DNA of 64,000 nucleotides from Thermothelomyces thermophilus ATCC 42464 (Eukaryota > Ascomycota > Sordariomycetes > Sordariales > Chaetomiaceae). The translations under genes were made by a program, and so were the position numbers. Under the pieces are notes generated by a model that was not told the DNA's origin, searched no databases, and saw only the letters and a program-made list of their open reading frames with translations. This document shows, one piece after another, positions 43,001 through 54,402 of this stretch. Each line of letters opens with the position of its first letter. The stretch's first letter is position 1. Location: the NCBI RefSeq assembly GCF_000226095.1, contig NC_016474.1:1798001-1862000 (forward strand), given 5' to 3'.

Positions 43001-46000
43001 GAGGGGTGCCAGCGCAAAGCGGCACGATAGCGAAGTACTGTGCAGATTCCCTGTGCATGTTATATGCATTATAGATTTGCCGAGTATGCGGGCTCGTCAA
43101 TTTCGAATAGTGAGCGCCAGGCAAGCGTCGTGTCCTGCTATGCACGATACATTTGGCTTGGGGGAAGAAGCGCCCTGGCAATTGTCTTTTTTCTGGTATC
43201 GTTGGCATATGTATGTTATCGTGCTGTACATACATACATAAATACGCACCTACCACTTCAATGTTCGGCCACCAGAGGGTGCCAACCCAAGCCAAGCGAC
43301 TTGTCGCTTGCACAAAGTAACGAGTGCACAGATACCACGGAGGCATTGAAGGTCTCGTTGAATCTCTAGGACAAGCTGTCGGCAGGTTGTTCCCGAACAT
43401 TGCTTGCTCCCCGAAGCAGTCTAGCAGCGCTCAGTTCGGACCGGATTGAGCCATCAGCCACACCTGAAGGTCCATTATGCGCTGTGCTGCATTGCTTCGT
43501 CAGCCGGTTTGGTGCGTTGCAAAGCAGTATGTGGCGCCGACGGAGAAGCGAATGACCATCGTGGCGCTAGGAAGCCGGGGAGTATGACGGCGGCTTCTAG
43601 GCCCGCTTGCATCCCATCGGAGCGGTCTTCCGTGGTAGCGACTGGAATCAGCGTCCATCAGGACAATTTAGCCGGCGAGCTTTGCATCACCCTGTCCAGG
43701 TCGATCCAAGGTCACGAACACCAGAAACAACCGGGAGAGGGCGTTGCGCACCTCAGCAGGGACTTTCCATGGTAGAAAAGGTGTGTGGCCGGCCTCGACT
43801 CCGTTCCCATTCATCAAGACGAGACTGTCGAGAGGGGTTGGGGTCCAGTTTCGGCAACCGGTGCCCGTGCACACCAACGATTTCCGGCGTCAAGGTTGGA
43901 GAGTGGGTTTCTGCCTGCAACAAACAGGAAAGGCGGGAAGGAAAGAGCTGCCCCGTCAGGCCACCCGGGCATCTTGCAACGAGTACGCAGTCGCTTTGAG
44001 TAGGTTTCAGACCAAAAGCAGAAAGAAAGAATTGTGAGAGCGAGCGTAAAATCCCATGTGGGGACGCTCGATGCCTCTCCTTTCGGAGCACACCTCATGA
44101 ACCATTTGGATCGAGCCCACACTGCACGACTTGCTACAACACTAGAATATTCAGCACGCTACCCGCCGCTTTCAAGACTCGTTGGGTCTTGGGGCTCCTT
44201 GCACCTGCGAAGGCAGCGCGGAGGCATACACATGGGAAAGCGCATTTAAACCGAGTTTCAATCTTCCTTCCCAATTCCTCGGCAAGCACGTGTAACGAAG
44301 TTCACAACTGAATCGTGCCGAATAAGAATGGGAACAGTGTACATCACCTTGTGGTGTTCGAATCAGCAGGGCCTTGTGGTCCGAGCCAGGATTCCCGTCC
44401 CGCCCGACTTCCCCGGACTTTTTGTGCCCTAGGACGTCGAAAAGGCTCGATACTACTGCGAGTTCTCCTTTCGCCGAGGTGTGGTGCGGGGATGCGGGCC
44501 TTCCCCGGACCCAACAATACCAGAAACCCACCCATCGATCAAACCACTTCCCGATCCGGGGGGCCATGGGCCAGGCATCACAATGACACACCTGGGGATG
44601 TGCACGCGCTCAATCACGGATTGGTGTACCAAAGCCGACGTTCCCTTCCTTCTTTTCTTCCTTCCACCTCGGCCGTCACCAGCGCCGATCACTGTCTCTC
44701 GTCGCCAGTAGCACACGACGACTGCAATGAATATGCGGCAGCCGAAGACCTGCCGGCATGGAATGGCTGCGCACAAATCGACGACCACAGCAAACCACGC
44801 CCAGCAAGGCTAAACATATTTTATACAATACGTAGCCGAGGACATTGGACCCAGTACGGGGACCCGCCTATACGCACGCAACATGCGAGGTCGTCTTCGC
44901 AGGGGCGACCGGCACGCGGCAGCACGTCTGGGACCTTGCGACCTCTGGAAGCAGCATCGAACACCCAGCCGCGTGTCACGGCTCAATATCCAAGACACAG
45001 ATTGACGGCTTGCTGCTGCCTCTCGGCTCGGTGCTGCTTCCCGGTGCGACGCTCGGCGAAACCCAATAGTCTCCCCTCCACACGTACGTAGTAGCGTCGT
45101 GTCGGACGGCAGGAGCTGTCGCAAGATATTGCCTGACTACCGTTGGTCCTCTCGCACACATTTCTCCGTCATAATCCCAGTCAACCTCAGGTACGAAGGT
45201 CGGAGAACAAACAGACCAGTTAGCATGCCCCATTTGAGCCGAAGCACGACGGCATTACGGCATGTATTATTTTATTGGCCTGCGGTACAAGCTATACGTG
45301 CTTTTCGGTCCGTCCCTACCCGAGAGCTGTCAATCCTGCTACTTACCGCCTCAGGTGCGAATCCTCATTGCTGCACTGCTACGGGTATTCTGAAGCGAAT
45401 GGCGTTTTCCTGGGTTTCAAAGCGTCCTTCACGTTCAGGATACCTACTGCTTTGTGCTAGCGCTTTGTACTGTACAGGGTACTACTTGTACTTTCGTGGC
45501 GTATGCATGTACTGCAAGTACCTTTGTGCGTACATATATACACCCACGCGACGTTTCCACTGCTTTGTCGGGCTCCACGTGCGGAGCGCGGAAGCGACGC
45601 CGCCGTGTCGGATGCTCAACGGCGAGAGACCGTTACCAACCAGCCTTTCGAGAACGTTAACGTCAGCCCGGACCTCAGACAGTTACGGTGCCAAGCCGCT
45701 TGTCCCAAGGTCGTCAGCGGGGTGCTGATATCCCAGACCCCTTGCGACCGGAGAAGCCACCCCACTTTCGGTTCCACAGCCTTTTTCGACGGTCCTTCTC
45801 CCCTGCAGACAAGGGGGTTGAACGAGGAGGGGAGAGGGAGCAGCCACGGTGCCACGGTACCCTGGCAGCTGGCGCCATTCACCTGTGGGTGCCCCATCGG
45901 CACCAGGTTGTTGGCCCCGAACGTGCGAGTGTGCCCTCCCGGACGCATTGCAAAAGAATAGCAGGGATGCCGAATCGCTCTGGGCAATATATGGGACCCC

Positions 46001-46388
46001 GGGCCCGTCTCTCCCTCCCCCACACAAACGAGAGACGTCTGGACTGTTACTTCCTGACTTACCTTTCGAAGCCAAGCAGGACAATAACAACAGGTTTCGC
46101 CTCCGGGGCCGAACTCTCCGTCGAGTCCCAGGTTGCTGGCTTGAGGTGCTACGACGCGACGCATCGCCACGACCCGTCAACCCTATCACCTGGCCCGGCC
46201 CTAGCCCAGCTGCGGATGCCCTCACTCACAACGCCCGGGACGGCAATCCCCCGGCAGGCGACCTGGCAAGTGTCAGTGGGTTGCCGACCTTTGTGATAGC
46301 GACTTCCGCCGACGGCTCCAAGTATCCGCCCACATCTGAGTCACTGCGAAGCCTGGATAGGAACGATCAACCTCCCTAGCCGCCCATC

Positions 46389-48947
46389 ATGAACTTCTAC
46401 GCCGCATCCAACATGCCCGTTTACCGGGCGGAACAGGACGCGCGCCACAAGGAGTCCAAGAGCGCGTTCGGACAGGTCTCGAAAAAGTCCAAGATTCTCG
46501 GTCTCCAGAGCCCCCAGAGGGACACCGCGCCGTCGCCTCCGGTCAGACCGGTCACGTCATCCGAGGCTGTGCAGTACGACACGCCCTCCATTGACCAGCT
46601 CTTGGACCCCGCCGTCCAGGGCCCGCCGTCACCAGAAAGCATCCGCGAACTAGGTCAGCGGATGAAGCGTGCATCCATCCATGACAAGCACCAGAGCCAC
46701 CAGACCACCTCTTCCGGTTCGTCCTCGCTGCGGTCGCTGACCTCGGCCGATAGGCCCTCGTGGGAGAACGTGCTGGACGGGAAGACGCTCTCGAGGAAAT
46801 CCTCGGGAAGGTCGACATCCAGCAGCATGCCTTCAAAGGAGCGGCCGGAAAGCGTGCAAATCTTCGGCAAGACCATCTTCAGCCGGCGAGGGAAGGGCAG
46901 GCGCGAAAGCAGCGCTCAAAGCTCATCCAGTTCACTGTATTCGACTGACGTCGTGGGTGACGCCCTCCCGTCCACCCAGAGATCCGCCCCAAGCCGGGAA
47001 TCAACAATCCCGGCTCTTTTCGGCCTTCGCCGGAACACCAAACAAGAGCCGGCCGCGGAGACACAACGCAAACTCAACATTTCGGGGCCCTACAACTTTC
47101 AGCATGTGGCACATACCCAGAGGGAGGATGCGCTGGTATTAGAGCACGGCAGCCGGTCCGTGTTTGCATCCGAATCCGCGCAACCTCACGGCCACGGAGG
47201 GCTAAAGGGTGCGAGGGCGGACGAGATGCACTTTGCGGGCTTCTCGTCTGATTCGCTCCCGCTGGACGAAGAGGATGCTCTCGCAACTGCTGCCCCATAC
47301 GAAGTGCGCCAAACGACATCGCTCACGCGAAAACCGTCCGTGGTGAAAAAGCGCTCATCTCGGCGGGTCCTCAGTCGCTCCCAATCCCAGGAACAGTTAA
47401 GGATGGGTGTCCCACCTCCGCGCCCTCCAAGGTCTCCTGTCGATCAATCCGCTCCCGGCGGACCTGTTGTGCCCCCCCGCGGCCCCAGTCGAATGTTCGG
47501 TCGCCATGAGCGGTTTGACTCGATCGACAGGCCGCAGACCAGTGCGAGCTTCCGAAGTCAGCAGCAGTATGCTGACCCTGGCAGTCCTCCGGCGACATCA
47601 TACGGATATACGCCAGATATGGATGTCATCCATGAGCATGCCTCTTCAACCACTGCTATGGGCCCTCGCGACGAGGCCAATTGGCCCTTGCCTTGCCCGA
47701 GCAGCAACGCCTCCGAGCATACGCTGCCCCACGTGCCCGAGGAGGAAGAACAGCTTCCCGCGCACTCCAGGAAGAGATCCCGTGCAAGCGTCGCTAGCAA
47801 CTCGTCCCTTCGCGGCAGCCAATCAGTCCCATTGTTGAGAGGACTTGCCGCGCGTCAGAACGGAGAGCCCACCCGCCGCACCAGCGACGCTTCCGACACC
47901 CTGGGCCGGTTCGAAATGCTTGCTGCACAGCAAGCCCTCAGGAAAGCGTTGATCGAAAACCAAGACGCGTTACCCCGGGAAGATTGGGAGGACGACATCG
48001 ACTACTGCTACGACCACGAGGCGGAAGCCAATTGCGACTATGAGTGGAGTCGTCCATCTCTCGAGACCTGCAGAGACGGTGAGACGGCCACGCCTGTCGA
48101 TGACCATGGGAGGGGCGGTGACTCATCCGTAGCTTCTCCTGCAATGCTGGCGCCGGGGCAGTTTGATATGCCGGCTCTCAGTCCCGCAAGCCAGGTGTCA
48201 TCTCCAACCCCTCGAGAAGCCATCACGCCCACGGTGGTGAACAATCCCAAGGCCTCCAACTTCTCCCTGCCGAGGGTCGATTCCAAGAACCTGCTCCACG
48301 TGCGGAAGCCGTCTGACGCGTCCAGTTTCAAAGAATCGCATGGCTTCACCTTGTCGCCTTCTCTGCTGATTCCCATGGATTATCAGCAGCAGATGATGGC
48401 CTGCGAGGCAGAAAGGGATGAGGCGCCGGACTTCAGTTTCCGTCATCTCGACGAGCATGAGCTGAGCATGGATCCTTCCACGCTCCTGCTCCGGTATCGC
48501 ACCAGTGCTTCGACGACCGGCACGATCGAGAGCAGCAGCTCCGCGTTTGATAAGCACGACTCGACCGTCTCGACGTCGACCGACTACACCCGGATGACGG
48601 CGAGCGTCTCCTCTCTCGAGATGGACAACTGTCTCCCCGGTGCCGAGCCTCTGCAACGGTTTCCCTCATTCGAGTCTCATGGCATGATCGAGAGCAAGGC
48701 TGCGATGCCTACGCTCCCCGAGTCGGAAGAAGTAATTCCGCCACCCGCCCGACGGCCGCATTTTAAGAGCCGCGGCAGCGAGTCTAACCTTGGGGCATTG
48801 ACCACGGATGAGCCTTGGGCTGCGAAAACCAAGGCCCCAATTCCGCCCAGGCGTGGCCGCGCCAGGACCACGAGTCTCAGCACGCCGCCTCCCCCAAACC
48901 AATATGCGCTGTTCCCGCAGGTGCAGCTGAGCGGAAATCGGATCTGA
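46389..48947 (+). CDS. CRIB-domain (Cdc42/Rac effector) protein
   Basis: One exon, 852 aa, start MNFYAASNMPVYRAEQD. The key feature is a CRIB motif at residues ~231-244, ISGPYNFQHVAHTQ, matching the I-S-x-P-x-x-F-x-H-x-x-H pattern that binds GTP-loaded Cdc42 and Rac. The rest is Ser/Arg/Pro-rich and mostly disordered, with proline clusters such as PPPRPPRSP and APIPPRRGR that could bind SH3 domains, and many potential phosphosites. No kinase domain follows the CRIB, so it is not a PAK; it is closer in logic to yeast Gic1/Gic2 scaffolds of polarised growth. It stands alone after a long gene-poor stretch. CRIB assignment is firm; polarity function is inferred. Confidence 0.85.
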   Translation: MNFYAASNMPVYRAEQDARHKESKSAFGQVSKKSKILGLQSPQRDTAPSPPVRPVTSSEAVQYDTPSIDQLLDPAVQGPPSPESIRELGQRMKRASIHDKHQSHQTTSSGSSSLRSLTSADRPSWENVLDGKTLSRKSSGRSTSSSMPSKERPESVQIFGKTIFSRRGKGRRESSAQSSSSSLYSTDVVGDALPSTQRSAPSRESTIPALFGLRRNTKQEPAAETQRKLNISGPYNFQHVAHTQREDALVLEHGSRSVFASESAQPHGHGGLKGARADEMHFAGFSSDSLPLDEEDALATAAPYEVRQTTSLTRKPSVVKKRSSRRVLSRSQSQEQLRMGVPPPRPPRSPVDQSAPGGPVVPPRGPSRMFGRHERFDSIDRPQTSASFRSQQQYADPGSPPATSYGYTPDMDVIHEHASSTTAMGPRDEANWPLPCPSSNASEHTLPHVPEEEEQLPAHSRKRSRASVASNSSLRGSQSVPLLRGLAARQNGEPTRRTSDASDTLGRFEMLAAQQALRKALIENQDALPREDWEDDIDYCYDHEAEANCDYEWSRPSLETCRDGETATPVDDHGRGGDSSVASPAMLAPGQFDMPALSPASQVSSPTPREAITPTVVNNPKASNFSLPRVDSKNLLHVRKPSDASSFKESHGFTLSPSLLIPMDYQQQMMACEAERDEAPDFSFRHLDEHELSMDPSTLLLRYRTSASTTGTIESSSSAFDKHDSTVSTSTDYTRMTASVSSLEMDNCLPGAEPLQRFPSFESHGMIESKAAMPTLPESEEVIPPPARRPHFKSRGSESNLGALTTDEPWAAKTKAPIPPRRGRARTTSLSTPPPPNQYALFPQVQLSGNRI

Positions 48948-51351
48948 GCTGCGCCATGTTATCATCGACCGCACGACCTATTTATTACATACCGAAACTC
49001 CGTGTACTCACCCCCGAAGGCAACAAACCGTTCCTTCGTCACCGGAGCATCATCAGCTCTGTTCTCACATCTTTCTTTATGTTCAAAACACACCCTGTGG
49101 TTGTCTCAATTAGCATCTGTACGCGGACGGGAATCAAGGATAGACTTGGGATGGGTAGTGCGGCCAAGCAACACATAAAGTCCGGGGGCGCAAACTGAAA
49201 AGCCAGGCCATTCTCTTTTTATTTTCTTTTTTCCAAGTCTCTTTCTTCAGGAGCAGATCCAATCAGCCCTGTGTCACAACACCATCGTCTCCCTTTTCCT
49301 TGTCGCTTAAACCCGCTACTCGCGGTCGAATCCTTGGTCGACACCACACACAGTCTTTTCCTGGATCACTCTTAGCACATCACGGTACCCGGACCGGGTC
49401 GTGCAAACTGTACAGGGTTCTCAAAGAACCCACTCACTGTTAGGCAACATTTTTCCTTGTTTTGTTCGAGAGGACACTAAAGTTCTCATTTGTCCTTCCC
49501 AATCATGTCGGATCGGATCGGATCGGATCGGATCGACGGCCGTCATCCATCACCGGCTGACCAGCAACATGGGCTTCGCTTGAATGTCGTCGGCGAGCGA
49601 CCGAAGGAAGTTTCAACACAGCTGCGGCAGCGGGGCTTGGGCACTTGGAGGCAAGAAGGAGAGGGACGAATGGAAGTATGGTGAGGGAAGAGGAGCACCC
49701 AGACAATGCCTCAAGGGTTCTCCACCTGCCAACGCATCGCACCGCACCGCGCCCCCATCCAATAGCAACCTAACCCGACCACCAACCAAGAGGAGCCAAT
49801 GCGAGCACAGGGAAAACGGGCGAGTGTGTCGGGAAGAGTCATCAAGAGGCGCATTCTTTCTTTCTTTTTGGACATGACGAGATGACGGATATGATTGACG
49901 ATCGGAAGGGTGTTTGATTCGGAATATGCTTGGGGCATCTCGTTTGAGAAAGAAAACTGGGGGTTAAATAAAAATATTTGAAAAAAAAAGAACCAAAGGT
50001 TGGGTAGGATAGATAGGTTAGATAGGTTAGATATGGATGTCGGACGGCGATGGCCACCGCCGTTTATCTGCTCAATGATGGTTCATGATGTTGGAAAAAG
50101 GTGATGCTGTCAATTGCCCTTCCGCAGTACGCAGAAACGGCCAGCACGCAGCACATATTCGGATTGCTTGATAGCGGATCGGCCCATAGCATATCCGGAG
50201 GGGAAAGGTGCGTAGGATCACTTGGTCAAGTCGAGGTGTGAGTGCCGACCGTTGCATTCATGACCAGAAAAGCAAAGGTAGTGTAATTAGTACTTGATAT
50301 GTATGTATGTACGGTACGACCACGTGGTGCAGCAGCTGTGCCCCAAGCGGACCTACGGTTGCAGATGCGTTGTTGTAGTTTGTATCTGGGGTAGTCAAGT
50401 ACGACATAAATACAGATAAATAGCATAGCACGTACCACGGCATCCCTACGACATGCACTTAGCCTGGAATAAAGCGGTACCTATCGAAGGTATAGGATAA
50501 CTTCGAGATAACTAGCTGAAGTCCGCACCACGGCTAGTGACTCTGGGCTGCCCTGACCCCCAGAGCCAACGAGACACGGTATTCTCACGTAATTAGACGG
50601 TGTCACCAAACCAAATCGGCAGAGTAGCCTGTTCTTTCGTTAATTAAGTGGGCTCCTAGCCGGGCTGCTCACGCAGAATAGTTATTTCTTTCGACCCCGG
50701 CTAGACGTTGAGAGCCACCGGCCTGAGCGAGGGTTTGTTGATGGCTTGAGCCCCCAGTCGGACTTGGTCGACTCAATGATTTAGCACAAACAGCCTCGAA
50801 CCCAACCACGGCAAACAACATGATATACAGTCGCTCACGGAGACACAATTACACTAGCATGACGGCCGCGAGCCATGCCAGGTACTATCACAGTAACCAA
50901 AAACCAGCTAAGATACCTCCCAGCCCCTCCACGAGTGCGGTATATAGCGAGACAAGAGGACCAAAAAAGAAAAAAAAAAAAAAACCAGCACCGGAACCAC
51001 CAACTCCGAAACTCCATCAAACGCCACCACTGCCGAGCGCAGACACATTGTGTACACAGTATAGCGCGATATACCGCCTCCCACAAGGCGAACCGGCAAG
51101 GGGGCCCTGGTCTCAACTTCAAAGCCACCCACCCCTCTCGGCGACTCTTCTTTCGCTGGAAAAGCGAGCCAGCCCAGATTCCGCACCGCGCAGTAACTCC
51201 TGCATCAGCCAAACGCCAGATAGGAACACACCAAAGCCCTTGGCCCCCCCATCGGCCCTCCCCTGACTGCCCAAAAAGTCCACGCGGCTCAAAAGAGAGC
51301 CACTATTCGGGCGAAGAAACGGGGGAAAAGGCCGTCCTCCCCCCTCGCATC
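48948..51351. other. 2.4-kb intergenic region
   Basis: No gene seen. It contains a 5-bp tandem repeat (49510-49534), TAGATAGGT-type repeats near 50005-50030, and A-runs near 49980 and 50968. It lies between the ends of two convergent genes. Confidence 0.5.
49510..49534. repeat. GGATC pentamer tandem repeat, five copies
   Basis: Five perfect GGATC units in non-coding sequence. Confidence 0.95.
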
Positions 51352-52036
51352 TCATATCCACCCGGCGCCGCCCCAGACCCCGCGTATCCTCCGCGCGAGC
51401 TGGATGTCCTTCTGCATGATGGTGACCCGCTTGGCGTGGATCGCGCACAGGTTGGTGTCTTCGAAGAGGTGGACGAGGAAGGCCTCGGCGGACTCCTGGA
51501 GCGCCAGGATCGCCTGCGACTGCCACCGCAGCTCCTCGCGCGACGGTTGGAACTGGAGGGCAATCTCGCGGACCTGTTTGTTCGAAGTAGAGACAACAAA
51601 AACGGTGACTGGTTAGCCCGAGGGTGTGTGTGTGTGTGGTGGCACGGCCTAGGAGGGGGCAGGATCCGCCGGGAAGGAGAAGACGTACCAGACGCGCAAA
51701 GGGGAGCTTGGACATGAGGAGATCCGTGTTGGATTGGTAGCGGCGGATCTCCTTGAGCGCGAGGGTGCCGGGGCGGTAGCGGCGCTTTTTGCCTTGCGGG
51801 ATGGGGTCGCCTGCTGTTTTTTTGGGGGGGGGAAGGAGGGGGGAAACGTCAGTACAAAACACCACCGATTGGGACGGGGGAAGAGGGGGGGGAAGGTGCA
51901 TACGCTGTACGTCGCTTGGCCTGTTCCTCCTCGCCGCCGCCGCCGTCACCGCCGCCGGTGGCCGCCCTCGCGGGGAAGCTGCTGCGGCTGCCGCCGCGCC
52001 GCCCGAAGGTCGTTGCTTAGCTTGTTTTGGAGGCAT
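51352..52036 (-). CDS. cenH3: Centromeric histone H3 variant (CenH3/CENP-A)
   Basis: Three exons: 52036-51904, 51813-51689, 51573-51352 (159 aa). Introns are 51903-51814 and 51688-51574. The tail is Ala/Pro/Arg-rich and unlike canonical H3 (no ARTKQTARKS). The fold follows: [40 protein letters not shown], then [38 protein letters not shown] and [18 protein letters not shown], ending VWGGAGWI. The longer loop 1 (QPSREELRW) and replacement of canonical tail and core residues mark it as the centromeric form; it resembles Neurospora CenH3. It replaces H3 in centromeric nucleosomes. The exon 2 acceptor has two tandem AGs (CAGCAG) 3 bp apart; the first is used here to keep GDP, and either stays in frame. 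Confidence 0.95.
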
Positions 52037-52978
52037 TGTAACGACTAGCTTTGCTCGATATAGCTCGGGCGAGTGGGCGTATCAAGCTAAGAGATGATTT
52101 TCGTGCAATTTGAGACGCTTAGTTGGTTGGAATTATTGGAAGGAGCGGAAAGGAGCTCAAGAAAGTTTTGCGACGGAGCACTCGACGGCACGAGAACGGG
52201 GCTTGTTTCGACGTAGCGCAACTCGAATTGACGACAGAGAAAGCGGTGTCGCAAAACGCTGGTTATCGGGAAATGATGCTTTGGAGATAAGGATCCCCGT
52301 CTGGTTACAGATTGATTTTGTCAAGCTCTGGAATGTGAGCAGTTCTCGATCTGGGAGGCTGGGAGCTCTTCAACCCTATTCTCCCTTGGACGGACCCGCA
52401 TGCGCGGGCAGCGATCTGAGCTCGGCGCGACGCGCGCTCTCGAATTGACAGGGATTTTAATGGGGTGGCTGGGGCACAGGAAGTACCTCACTCCCATAGC
52501 ACTCATAGACTACCTAGCCACATGTTAGTGAGCCGCCGCTCCAAGCAGGCCGTGGACTCGCTTACTTGCATATGTGGCTCGGTTGCCTGCCTCACGTCAT
52601 CCTCCAGAACCCTCGGCCCGCTTGCCGATCCCGCCTTCTTGTCTCGGCATGCTAACACCCGCTGATAAAGAATACCCGTCGGGGCAAAAGGACACCTCAT
52701 CATCACCGCACGTAACCCATCACCGATCACACGCCCAACTCTTTGCTACGGTTCATACGCTGACTGTCAAGTCGGCTTCGGCACACATGTCTGCTTCCCG
52801 TGCAGCGTTCCTTGCATAACTGCAAATCGCAGCCTGCGACCGCGCCATTCGCTAAAACCCGAACCAACCGTCATCGCATCGCGGCAAAAAAAGGCATCTG
52901 ACCTCAGCGATAACTTGCAATCGACCGAATCGACAACAATCGTCTTTACGACTTACAACGACGACGAATTCTGGCAAC
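52037..52978. other. Divergent promoter region, CenH3 and derlin
   Basis: 942 bp between two gene starts on opposite strands. No gene seen. It should hold both promoters and 5' UTRs. Confidence 0.55.
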
Positions 52979-53880
52979 ATGGATCAACTCATGGGCGGCG
53001 AAGGGGCGTTCCCCCTCGAGACATGGTTTTGGGAAATGCCCATCTGCACGCGGTGGTGGACAACAGCGACAGTCCTGACGAGCGGCCTGGTGCAATGCAA
53101 GCTCGTCACTCCCTTCCAGCTCTTTTATAGCTACCGCACAGTATTCCAGAAGTCGGAAGTAAGTCCCGAACCCTTTTTTTTCTTTCTCCCCCGCCCGGCC
53201 GCGCAGTCATGGTATTATCGTACCGTAAGCTAACCGGCCCTCGTCAATAATACAGTACTGGCGCCTCCTGACGACCTTCCTCTACTTCGGCCCCATCTCG
53301 ATCGATCTGCTCTTCCACGTCTACTTCTTGCAGCGGTACGCGCGCCTCCTGGAGGAGTCGTCGGGCCGATCGCCGGCCTACTTCTCGTGGCTGCTCGTCT
53401 ACGCCATGACCAGCCTCCTGCTCCTGTCGCCCTTTGTCTCGATGCCCTTTCTCGGCCACCCGCTGTCGTCGACGCTCGTCTACATCTGGTCGCGCCGCAA
53501 CCCGGACACGCTCATGAGCTTCCTGGGCCTGCTCGTCTTCCGCGCGCCCTACCTGCCCTGGGTGCTCATGGGCATCAGCTTTGTGCTGCACGGCACCGTG
53601 CCGAAGGACGAGTTCATGGGCGTCATCATCGGGCATATCTGGTACTTCTTTAATGATGTGTACCCGCCCCTGCACGGCGGATCGCGGCCTCTGGATCCGC
53701 CCATGTGGTGGCGTCGGCTGTTTGGTGAGTGACATGTAGCAGTGGTGATGCATCGTTGGGCTGATTGGACTTTGTGCTAACCGAAGTGCAGAGGGGCGAC
53801 CGCGCGAAGAGACAGCCGAAGGAATGGAAAACGACGTTGCTGTTGCTGGGACAGAGGTTCCGCCGCCGGAAGTACGGTAA
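52979..53880 (+). CDS. Derlin (Der1-like ER-associated degradation protein)
   Basis: Three exons: 52979-53158, 53256-53724, 53792-53880 (245 aa, usual derlin length). Introns are 97 and 67 bp. Derlins are inactive rhomboid-fold membrane proteins that help move misfolded proteins out of the ER. Seen: the short cytosolic N-terminus with PLETWFWEMPICTRWWTT; the WR motif in YWRLLTTFLYFG right after intron 1; about six hydrophobic segments; the GxxxG motif in GVIIGHIWYFFNDVYP; and LDPPMWWRRLFG. Rhomboid catalytic Ser/His are absent, as expected. The C-terminal tail is short and acidic. Whether it is the Der1 or Dfm1 orthologue is not clear; the long p97-binding tail of Dfm1 is not seen. Confidence 0.93.
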
Positions 53881-54402
53881 ACGGAAGCACCGAGGCAGCT
53901 CATGCGACAAAGTGCTCAAGAAGGGGCTTTTTTTTCTTTTCTTTTTCTTATGGATCGGGTGGAATTTGACGACACAAAACAAGCTTGGTGCTCGGCGTTT
54001 TGGAGGCTTCTTTCCAGTATTATTACAAAGTGCATCTCTATCAGCATTGCATACCTGACCGGCGTTGGATTTGGATTGGGAAGGACAAAATGTGGGCTGT
54101 AAATAATGCGACAAAGAAAAAAAAAACGCATTGACGGGAGCAACAAATCCGTCACCCACCAGTGGTCTGACCTTCAGATTGTGCACGTCCAGTTCTTCAC
54201 CGCGGATTAGAGCCTTATATTTGTCAAGCGATACCCAAAGGTTCCCCAAGGACAACCACTGTAACGGACAGGGAGACAGAGCAACAATGCGGGACACCAC
54301 TACGCGACGTTAGGTAATCTTCAAGATGGTATTTAACACGATTTGACATTGATTGCAATACTCGGTACAACGCCCATGAAGCCTCATAACATGACCTGCC
54401 GC
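53881..54402. other. Convergent intergenic region
   Basis: 522 bp between the 3' ends of the derlin and acireductone dioxygenase genes. T- and A-rich stretches (53929-53950, 54115-54128) probably belong to 3' UTRs. No gene seen. Confidence 0.55.

Larger units (their letters stand above)
34010..46388. other. 12.4-kb gene-poor region
   Basis: No convincing gene on either strand: open frames are under ~260 codons, overlap on both strands, and show no domains or splice logic. It holds several microsatellites, short tandem repeats and GTAC-centred palindromes (listed separately). The last ~700 bases probably contain the promoter and 5' UTR of the CRIB gene. Non-coding RNA genes cannot be excluded. 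Confidence 0.5.

Noticed and set aside
44315-45091. 258-codon open frame in the gene-poor region
   Set aside because: No domain, no homologous look, Pro/Arg/Ser-biased composition, and frames of similar length on the other strand.
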